Assembly: GCA_022414725.1 (NCBI GenBank)
Contig: CM039462.1
Location: 37,685,186 to 37,749,185 of the forward strand
DNA: 64,000 nucleotides
Origin: Microglena sp. YARC
Taxonomy: Eukaryota > Chlorophyta > Chlorophyceae > Chlamydomonadales > Chlamydomonadaceae
Reading direction: 5' to 3'
This document shows, piece after piece, positions 8,807-15,617 of the stretch. Every line of letters begins with the position of its first letter. Position 1 is the stretch's first letter. The position numbers and the translations under genes were made by a program. Under the pieces are notes generated by a model. It did not search any database. It saw only the letters and a program-made list of their open reading frames with translations, and was not told where the DNA came from.

Positions 8807-9250
8807 ATGTGTTATAATATTATAACAAACCCGATGAACAATAAGAATAAGAATAAGACGAACACGAACACGCGCGCTTTTTGCAATGATGGTGTCGAAC
8901 GCGTTCTCTATGAGAGCGATAAAGGCTCATTGTTCATTAAAAGGAAGGGTAATGACGGTAGAATGATGTTCGTTCCGTTCTCCAAACCAACAAATGTAAA
9001 AAATGTAAAAAATCAGAATGGAGGTTGGGGTTTTGGTATGTGCAAAGGAGAATCATGTAATGTAGCCAATGCCACACAAATTCGTCAGCAGCAGAAGCAG
9101 CCGCAGGTAAAAGATTATCCGCCATTGAAATGGCCGAAAATGAATAATAATGATGTAGCCAATGCCACACAAATTCGTCAGCAGCAGCAGCATAAGCAGC
9201 CGCAGGTAAAAGTTTATCCGCCAATGAAATGGCCAACCATGGATGGATGA
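8807..9250 (+). CDS. Hypothetical protein with an internal duplicated NATQIRQQQ module
   Basis: This is a 147-residue protein from ATG 8,807; ATG 8,834 is an alternative start. An Asn/Lys-rich leader (residues 1-24) precedes a compact segment at about 30-60 containing GVERVLYES and SLFIKRK followed by MMFVPF, which looks like a small beta-rich fold seen in some uncharacterised giant-virus proteins. That resemblance is an impression. The C-terminal half is a tandem duplication: residues about 86-111 and 117-145 both carry VANATQIRQQQ, a KQPQVK stretch and YPP-KWP. The Gln tract differs in length between copies, suggesting repeat slippage. Function unknown. The gene stands alone with repeats on both sides. 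Confidence 0.55.
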   Translation: MCYNIITNPMNNKNKNKTNTNTRAFCNDGVERVLYESDKGSLFIKRKGNDGRMMFVPFSKPTNVKNVKNQNGGWGFGMCKGESCNVANATQIRQQQKQPQVKDYPPLKWPKMNNNDVANATQIRQQQQHKQPQVKVYPPMKWPTMDG

Positions 9251-9529
9251 GTGACGAGAATCCGCCACCACATCCGCGTGTCATGAATGGGTGTGTGGAT
9301 GCGACAGTTTTCCGCTGTTTGCTTTGGATTTTAACACTATTTGCCAGGGTGGAGCGTGAAGAGGAGCGCGCCTGCAACATCAACAACAGCCTTCCGACAT
9401 CATGATTATGCTCCGTTGACTGTAATCAAATCTTGAAAGCGATACATCGTTGTTTCAGGTGCACCCATGATGAAATAATCACATTCGTGTAAGTGATCAT
9501 CCCAATACTGATAGTGAATACATGAGAAT

Positions 9530-10393
9530 CTAGGCAAAATTTGGCTGGCCGCAAAAATCGTTGTTGTTTTCTGTTGTCGTTCGTAGTTCCTCTGGCAGCG
9601 GCACGCCCCTCTCCGAGAGGACCCTGATGCAGGTCCTGCTGTGCATGGCCATTCCCTGCATGGCCCTGAAGGTGACTGAGCCTGCGCCTCCCTGGAGGAA
9701 TGCGGCGTCGTCCTTGTACTTGCTTGCTTCTGCAGGGTTCACTCTGCTCATTCTCTGCACGATGCTCCTGAGCACCGGCATCAGCGAGTCTTGCAGGTCC
9801 GTCTTCGCCCAGCAGCGGTCCCGTCCGTACACATACGTCTGCTGGTAGCATGAGGGGTCCATGATGATGTTCATGTACTGCGGGTGCGCGGGGTTGAAGT
9901 GCGACAGCTGCAGCAGCTTGACCGGGTTGTACCCACACTCCTTGAATTGAGCGACCGAGAGGAAGTCTGACTCGGGCGTGACCTCCTCCCCGAAGGGGTG
10001 CATGTCCTCCATCGGTGTCGTCGCAGCAGGAGATAGCTCCGCAGCAGCTGGAGATAGCGCCTCCGCATCTGGAGCAGTATTGTTGTTGGTGGTGGTGTTG
10101 GTGAAATTTTCGCATGTAACGACATAGTTGTTGGTGGCCGACCCGAAGCTGTTGTTGATTGTGAAAGTGTGTTTTTTCCTCAACGCCTCCAGTTCCGCTC
10201 CCATTTCATCGATCCGATTCTCGAGGTACGCCATGCGCTTCTCCATGAAGTCAACATCAACAGCTCCCTTGGGATGAGACCTCCGCTTGTGTGAAGACTT
10301 CGAATACCGGTTACTGAACTGCTTGTCACACAACTCGCACGCGAACAAACAGGAGGGGGGCATGGTGCATTTCTCCATGGTGCATTTCTCCAT
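9530..10393 (-). CDS. C2H2 zinc-finger protein with a large-DNA-virus type C-terminal domain
   Basis: The protein has up to 287 residues. The first codons are a duplicated MEKCT unit, so ATGs at 10,393, 10,378 and 10,363 are all possible starts. A C2H2 finger follows: C19-x2-C22-x12-H35-x4-H40. Residues about 48-74 form a likely coiled coil and 80-135 a low-complexity Thr/Asn/Ala linker. The C-terminal half holds GYNPVKLLQLSHFNP with YMNIIMD, a pattern I associate with zinc-finger proteins of mimivirus- and phycodnavirus-like genomes. A DNA-binding or regulatory role is inferred from the finger. The last nine residues, ending FCGQPNFA, and the DNA beyond the stop are shared with the neighbouring exonuclease gene at 11,331, which is unexpected for unrelated proteins. 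Confidence 0.75.
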   Translation of the reverse strand: MEKCTMEKCTMPPSCLFACELCDKQFSNRYSKSSHKRRSHPKGAVDVDFMEKRMAYLENRIDEMGAELEALRKKHTFTINNSFGSATNNYVVTCENFTNTTTNNNTAPDAEALSPAAAELSPAATTPMEDMHPFGEEVTPESDFLSVAQFKECGYNPVKLLQLSHFNPAHPQYMNIIMDPSCYQQTYVYGRDRCWAKTDLQDSLMPVLRSIVQRMSRVNPAEASKYKDDAAFLQGGAGSVTFRAMQGMAMHSRTCIRVLSERGVPLPEELRTTTENNNDFCGQPNFA

Positions 10394-10528
10394 GAGGAGA
10401 GAACACCCTTATGTTTGTTACATTGTAGTCTTCCACAAGAGGGTCACCCCTACAGTCGGCGGAACAGTAAAATGAAACATCCCAATAAACGGTATAAGGC
10501 GTCGACAGACATTATAGTGTACTAGTGG

Positions 10529-10710
10529 ATGGTCCTACAAAATGGCCCGTCCAGCAAAGAAACCTCCTTTCATGACGCATTGCACATCAACAAAGACCCC
10601 GTGTTCTTTTGGGCCACGGTACCGGGGAAGAGTCGATCGCTTAAGTGCGGCTGGTCCTTCAATGGACACTCTCGAAAGTACCGACAAAAGAACGATACGG
10701 AGTCTGCAGG
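10529..10710. other. Spacer, short ORFs only
   Basis: Two overlapping plus-strand ORFs of about 60 codons occupy this stretch in different frames. Neither has a recognisable motif. Confidence 0.3.
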
Positions 10711-10941
10711 ATGGAGAGCCGTGATCTAAAAAAGAACCACGATATTCTCGTTAACATCCTGCAATTTGTTGATTCAAAATCGTATTGGTGTTCCACTGCC
10801 CCGTGGGTTGCTACACCATTTGGTTACACCGTAAGGTGTGCCGTACACTCCAGAAAACGGTTTCATTTTAGTATTCCGTCAAGTGTAGATCGCTCTCGGT
10901 GCAGGCATCAATCAATCCCTATTTTAAACGTGTTCACATGA
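10711..10941 (+). CDS. Possible F-box-like fragment
   Basis: From the ATG at 10,711 the ORF encodes about 76 residues. The first part, with HDILVNILQFVDSKSYW, resembles the F-box / ankyrin-leader pattern (a hydrophobic LVNIL-FVD helix then a Trp region) found at the start of many giant-virus ankyrin proteins. The C-terminal third runs into dispersed repeat sequence (CATCAATCAATCC), so the tail is probably not original. I read it as a truncated remnant. Assignment is weak. Confidence 0.3.
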   Translation: MESRDLKKNHDILVNILQFVDSKSYWCSTAPWVATPFGYTVRCAVHSRKRFHFSIPSSVDRSRCRHQSIPILNVFT

Positions 10942-11110
10942 ATTGATTGATTATTACAAAAAATAAGAACTGCAGAATTCTTCCTGAGAATGTCTCACAC
11001 ACTCGTTTTTAGACAGCCGCATCCGCAAGCCTTAGTGTGGTGTGTCGTGTGGAGACAGATGTGAGTCTGCGCAAGCCACCGTGTCATGTGTGTGCGGTCT
11101 GTTGTCTATA
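10905..11110. repeat. Chain of dispersed repeat pieces between two genes
   Basis: It contains one partial copy of the 100-bp unit (10,905-10,940), a CTTCCTGAGAATGTCTCAC piece that also ends the 100-bp array at 14,330, a CACACTCGTTTTT motif variant (10,996-11,011) and a 70-bp piece of the GTGAGTCTGCGCAAGCCACC repeat (11,036-11,107). Confidence 0.75.
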
Positions 11111-11124
11111 TAATTCCCGTGCTT

Positions 11125-11275
11125 CCCCCTTAATAAAACCAAAAGGGGTGTCCAAGCAGAATTCTGCTTGATACCAGCATCTGAATTCCACTGCTCCGCT
11201 ACGCGGTGCACGCGACCCCCCTTCAGAATTCCCATAGTTGTCAAGCAGAAGCCTGCTTGAGACCATACTGTTTCT
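11125..11275. repeat. Hairpin cassette, copy 2, with CCCCTT/AAGGGG stem
   Basis: CCCCTTAATAAAACC and AAAAGGGG form a stem (about 11,127-11,151), followed by AAGCAGAATTCTGCTT, a perfect palindrome, then the GAATTCC...AAGCAGAAGCCTGCTTGAGACC cassette. It lies downstream of the minus-strand exonuclease gene, so a 3'-end role is possible. Confidence 0.65.
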
Positions 11276-11330
11276 TTTGAGGACCGGGCCACATTGAATG
11301 CGGTCAAGTGATCATCCCAATACTGAGAAT

Positions 11331-11990
11331 CTATGCAAAAGTTGGCTGTCCGCAAAAACATTTCTTGGGGTTGAATTTGTACGAGCAGATATCTCCAACA
11401 ATCACCGTCTTCCCCATATCTTCAGGGAACTCCCTTTTATAAGTCATCCTACTCAGCTTCTTGATGGCAGATTTCATCCGAACAGGATCTGATGCATGCT
11501 TCCTGTATATTTCGAGTGAAATCTGGGCGTCAATCACAGGAGAATGTGCCGCATCTTGAATCGTCGTACCAAGAAGACCATACGCCATCTTTCGTAGTGA
11601 AAAAAAGTTGTAATTCTTGTAACGATCGTTCCATGCCTTGAGTAGGTCAGACAAATCGACAATGGATGCAAAGTGAATCCCTTCTTCCAGCTGCATCCAT
11701 TTGACATCTCCCTGTGGTCTGCATCCAACTATGATGCTTGTGCGAGGGCACAGAATCTGAATGACTGATTCCCGGACCTCCTCGAAAGGCTTTCCAGCAA
11801 GAATCTGCTCTCGCGTAACACCTGTCAGGGAAGTCATCGGATCGTAAATGTCATTCACACAAATGACCTCGTTGAGCAGAAGCGTCCCGTCATCGTCAAC
11901 AACCGCTACTTGGCATGGAGAGCGATCGTTGTGACCTCTCCCGGTGGCACATGCTTCAACATCAATGGAAATGTACCTTGAGTGTGCCAT
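11331..11990 (-). CDS. DEDDh-family 3'-5' exonuclease
   Basis: This is a 219-residue protein from ATG 11,990. Exo I motif SIDVEA gives D10 and E12, Exo II lies at VGCRPQGDVKW (D95) and Exo III at HSPVIDA (H149-x4-D154). That is the full DEDDh set of the RNase T / DnaQ superfamily, and the single-domain length fits ISG20/REXO4-type or viral exonucleases. Such enzymes trim RNA or DNA from the 3' end with two metal ions; the substrate here cannot be told. The motif order and spacing look intact, so it is probably functional. Its C-terminus FCGQPTFA and the following DNA match the C2H2 gene at 9,530. A motif copy, AAAAACGAGTGTAAAC on its strand, ends 37 bp upstream of the ATG. Confidence 0.85.
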   Translation of the reverse strand: MAHSRYISIDVEACATGRGHNDRSPCQVAVVDDDGTLLLNEVICVNDIYDPMTSLTGVTREQILAGKPFEEVRESVIQILCPRTSIIVGCRPQGDVKWMQLEEGIHFASIVDLSDLLKAWNDRYKNYNFFSLRKMAYGLLGTTIQDAAHSPVIDAQISLEIYRKHASDPVRMKSAIKKLSRMTYKREFPEDMGKTVIVGDICSYKFNPKKCFCGQPTFA

Positions 11991-12026
11991 CTGTAATCTG
12001 TAATGTCAGTTTCATGTATCCATTTT

Positions 12027-12042
12027 GTTTACACTCGTTTTT
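12027..12042 (+). promoter_or_regulatory. Copy of recurring motif GTTTACACTCGTTTTT
   Basis: Exact copy 37 bp upstream of the exonuclease ATG, though pointing away from it, and followed by CGACAGCCGCC. Function unknown. Confidence 0.35.
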
Positions 12043-12049
12043 CGACAGC

Positions 12050-12215
12050 CGCCTCCGCAAGCCTTAGTGCGGTGTGTCGTGTGGATACAGATGTGAGTCT
12101 GCGCAAGCCACCGTGTCATGTGTGTGCGGTCTGTTGTCTGTCTGATGGCGCAATCCGCCTGTGTGGCGTGTGTGAGAATGAATGGACGAACGTGTGGTCT
12201 GCGAAATCCGTGGTG
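12050..12215. repeat. Dispersed GTGAGTCTGCGCAAGCCACC repeat, copy 3
   Basis: About 140 bases (12,073-12,213) are nearly identical to 8,226-8,372, including a CTGTTGTCTGTCTGATGG segment. The match breaks off at GCGAAATCCG. Confidence 0.85.
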
Positions 12216-12331
12216 GGTGGGAGTCAGTAGCTGAATTCCACTGTCAAGTCATTCGGGACAGGAATTCCAGCGATTCCCCCTTCATAAAACCAAAAAGAGT
12301 GTCCAAGCAGAAGTAGTAAAATCGCCTTCGC

Positions 12332-12841
12332 TTAGCGGATTCTGTTGCATCGCTTCGATATTGCGTCAGATGCTTTGGTCGCCTTGCCATATTTCACGCC
12401 TTCCTTCGAGCAATTAACGGCACCGCACTCCGCGGAAAGTGCGTGTTTATCGAACGAGCTCATGGCGTTTTTGTCATTCTTAGTAAACTTCTCCATGAGT
12501 TCATAACGACTAATACATTTGCTCTTGATACAAGATTCGAGGGGCTTTGAAGTTTTCTCATCTACCTTACGCGCAGACGATAATTTATCGTTGCATTTTG
12601 TTACTTTTCTGCAACTCGATGCTTTCATGCGCATCGCGCCTGCCCACTCGATCCATTCATCAAGCGTCCGTTCTTTTTTGTCAGAGAAACTGAGAGCCTC
12701 AATCTTCATAAACGCGACGAACTCTTCGGACGTGTAAGAGTCGTCCTTCTTTCCGCTCGGACGGGGACCTGTGTAGCAAACGACATCAGCTCGACTCTTC
12801 GTTTCTTTTTTCGCTTGAGGTAGTTTTGCCACTCGTGGCAT
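12332..12841 (-). CDS. Hypothetical basic protein
   Basis: This is a 169-residue ORF starting at ATG 12,841, ending at 12,332, rich in Lys and Ser with about eight cysteines. A central stretch, YTSEEFVAFMKIEALSF then DEWIEWAGAMRMKASS, predicts amphipathic helices; near the C-terminus ALSAECGAVNCSKEGVKYGK recalls short conserved blocks of giant-virus proteins, but I cannot name a family. There is no signal peptide or membrane segment. Composition is even and the ORF is clean across its length, so it is probably real. Downstream it meets CCTTCATAAAACC and a half hairpin cassette (12,270-12,312), the same 3' arrangement as the exonuclease gene. Confidence 0.6.
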   Translation of the reverse strand: MPRVAKLPQAKKETKSRADVVCYTGPRPSGKKDDSYTSEEFVAFMKIEALSFSDKKERTLDEWIEWAGAMRMKASSCRKVTKCNDKLSSARKVDEKTSKPLESCIKSKCISRYELMEKFTKNDKNAMSSFDKHALSAECGAVNCSKEGVKYGKATKASDAISKRCNRIR

Positions 12842-12960
12842 TTAATGAATGAATGAAAGTGTATATATTTGAAATTAAATATATTGATTGAGATCGAGAT
12901 ATATTGATTGATTTATCTAAATAGGTATTACTAACCCTACTTCCCTACCGTTTGTTTTTT

Positions 12961-13464
12961 GAATTTGTATACGGAACCGCCAAGCCGCCGCTGGGTTGTT
13001 GCTTGGTTGATGGTTCCACATGGGATCAGAGAGTGAGTCAGCAGCTCAATTCCACTGTCCCGCTCTGCGGGACCCGCGATCCCCCCTTCAGAATTCCCCA
13101 TAGTGTGTTAAGCAGAAGCCTGCTCGAGACCATGCGCGGTTTCTTTGGATTACCGGACCACAGTTAATGAGGTTGCGAAAACCGCGACACAATGCGCGGC
13201 TTCAATCAATCGAATACAAGTGGTCCGAGTGAGACTCGAAAAACGAGTGTAAACCACGCAAAGTCTCGAATCTCTCTCTGTCGAACTGCGACTCATTCAA
13301 TGCGCGCTAACAAACCAGAATTCGCCCCCGTACAGACAGTTTTAGGATAAATCAGAATTAGATTTTGTTAGATGTACATCGGATTTGTGTTAGATACGCG
13401 TCGGTATCACACCGTGCTCGACACCCGACGTGGTGAGATGACCTTTTAAAAATTTGGGTCTAAA
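12961..13464. repeat. ~0.5-kb direct repeat, copy A
   Basis: From GAATTTGTATACGGAACCGC to AAATTTGGGTCTAAA this matches 14,740-15,270 with a few substitutions and indels (about 504 versus 530 bp). It contains a hairpin cassette and a motif copy (13,239-13,254). With copy B it brackets the 100-bp array. Confidence 0.9.
13239..13254 (-). promoter_or_regulatory. Copy of recurring motif TTTACACTCGTTTTT
   Basis: Inside duplicated copy A; its counterpart in copy B is at about 15,019-15,034. On the minus strand it points towards the hypothetical gene at 12,332-12,841. Confidence 0.35.
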
Positions 13465-14318
13465 CCTCTGAAAAGACTCTCCATCTTGGGAACAACAATT
13501 ATTTCAACAAAAAATAAGAATCATCAATCAATCAATCCCTATTTTAAACGTGTTCACATGAACACCTCTGAAAAGACTCTCCATCTTGGGAACAACAATT
13601 ATTTCAACAAAAATAAGAATCATCAATCAATCAATCCCTATTTTAAACGTGTTCACATGAACACCTCTGAAAAGACTCTCCATCTTGGGAACAACAATTA
13701 TTTCAACAAAAAATAAGAATCATCAATCAATCAATCCCTATTTTAAACGTGTTCACATGAACACCTCTGAAAAGACTCTCCATCTTGGGAACAACAATTA
13801 TTTCAACAAAAAATAAGAATCATCAATCAATCAATCCCTATTTTAAACGTGTTCACATGAACACCTATGAAAAGACTCTCCATCTTGGGAACAACAATTA
13901 TTTCAACAAAAAATAAGAATCATCAATCAATCAATCCCTATTTTAAACATGTTCACATGAACACCTCTGAAAAGACTCTCCATCTTGGGAACAACAATTA
14001 TTTCAACAAAAAATAAGAATCATCAATCAATCAATCCCTATTTTAAACGTGTTCACATGAACACCTCTGAAAAGACTCTCCATCTTGGGAACAACAATTA
14101 TTTCAACAAAAAATAAGAATCATCAATCAATCAATCCCTATTTTAAACGTGTTCACATGAACACCTCTGAAAAGACTCTCCATCTTGGGAACAACAATTA
14201 TTTCAACAAAAAATAAGAATCATCAATCAATCAATCCCTATTTTAAACGTGTTCACATGAACACCTCTGAAAAGACTCTCCATCTTGGGAACAACAATTA
14301 TTTCAACAAAAAATAAAT
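13464..14318. repeat. 100-bp tandem array, nine copies
   Basis: ACCTCTGAAAAGACTCTCC starts units near 13,464, 13,564, 13,663, 13,763, 13,863, 13,963, 14,063, 14,163 and 14,263. Units differ by no more than a base or two, so the array is young or homogenised. Each unit has CATCAATCAATCAATCCC and AAACGTGTTCACATGAAC. Spacers do not vary, which rules out a CRISPR. Single partial units also sit at 8,192 and 10,905. Confidence 0.95.
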
Positions 14319-14600
14319 ACTGAAAAATTCTTCCCGGAGAATGTCTCACATGCCCCCCCCTCCGTTTACACTCGTTTTTCGAAAGCCGCCGTGCGTGTGT
14401 GAAGATGACTGAATGGACTGACGGGGGGCTTCTAAAGCCGCCTTGGTGTGTGTGAGTATGAATGTACGAACGTGGGGGCTGCGCAAGCCGCCTTGGTGTG
14501 TGTGAGGATGAATGTACGAGACGGGGGTCTGCGAAAGCCGCCGTCGTGTGTGGACAACACCACTGACCCCTTTAATCAATCCCATCTGTTCACGTTGCGA
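14319..14600. repeat. Mixed dispersed repeats with GCGNAAGCCGCC units
   Basis: A motif copy (14,364-14,379) is followed by three imperfect units of AAGCCGCC(T/G)TGGTGTGTGTGA and ATGAATGTACGA at about 14,388, 14,436 and 14,485-14,560. These are the same family as the 8.2 and 12.1 kb repeats. Confidence 0.7.
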
Positions 14601-14739
14601 GTCAGCAGCTGAATTCCACTGCCCCACTCCGTGGGGCCCGCGATCCCCCTTCACAATCCCAATATAGTTACCGAGCAGAAGCCTGCTTGAGACATACCTT
14701 TGTTTTCAAACACGGTCATTGGTACTCTTCCTCATAGTT

Positions 14740-15270
14740 GAATTTGTATACGGAACCGCCAAGCCGCCGCTGGGTTGTTGCTTGGTTGATGGTGCCACAT
14801 GGGATCAGAGAGTGAGTCAGCAGCTCAATTCCACTGTCCCGCTCTGCGGGACCCGCGATCCCCCCTTCAGAATTCCCCATAGTGTGTTAAGCAGAAGCCT
14901 GCTCGAGACCATGCGAGGATTCTTTGGAGAACCGGACCATAGTGGATGAGGTTGCGAAAACCGCGACACAATGCGCGGCTTCAATCAATCGAATACAAGT
15001 GGTCCGAGTGAAACTCGAAAAAACGAGTGTAAAACCACGCAAAGTCTGTACATATTACGCATTACAAACTCGAATCTCTCTCTGTCGAACTGCGACTCAT
15101 TCGATGCGCCGAACGAAAAAACCAGAATTCGCCCCGTACAGACAGTTTTAGGATAAATCAGAATTAGATTTTGTTAGATGTACATCGGATTTGTGTTAGA
15201 TACGCGTCGGTATCACACCGTGCTCGACACCCGACGTGGTGAGATGACCTTTTAAAAATTTGGGTCTAAA
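14740..15270. repeat. ~0.5-kb direct repeat, copy B
   Basis: Matches 12,961-13,464. It ends with the same AAATTTGGGTCTAAA, four bases before the palindrome begins. Confidence 0.9.
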
Positions 15271-15273
15271 AAA

Positions 15274-15617
15274 ACACGGGGTGATAACGTGGGCCGATAA
15301 TTTTTCCAGATAGAACACGGGGGGATAAATACGAGAACGGGTGATAAAACTGGGTCAAGATAGCTAGATAGGTATTATGACATTAATCCAACTAAAAACC
15401 AAAAAATATTGTATCTAGAGATAAAAATAGAATTACATTAATCCGCGGATTAATGTAATTCTATTTTTATCTCTAGATACAATATTTTTTGGTTTTTAGT
15501 TGGATTAATGTCATAATACCTATCTAGCTATCTTGACCCAGTTTATCACCCCGTTCTCGTATTTATCCCCCCGTGTTCTATCTGGAAAAATTATCGGCCC
15601 ACGTTATCACCCCGTGT
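15274..15617. repeat. 344-bp loopless palindrome with iterated ACGGGGTGATAA boxes
   Basis: Two arms of 172 bp meet at CCGCGG (centre between 15,445 and 15,446). They are reverse complements except for two compensating 1-nt length differences in a G run and an A run. Each arm carries three boxes related to ACGGGGTGATAA. The left flank is the duplicated 0.5-kb repeat and the right flank enters the 190-bp satellite. No target-site duplication was found. It could be a foldback transposon, a hairpin virus terminus or a fold-back assembly artefact. Confidence 0.95.

Noticed and set aside
13486..13716. 76-codon ORF in the 100-bp array
   Set aside because: Frame kept open by unit length for a few copies only; no independent coding sign.
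13464..14318. CRISPR array
   Set aside because: The 100-bp units are contiguous and identical with no variable spacers, no Cas genes and a eukaryotic context.
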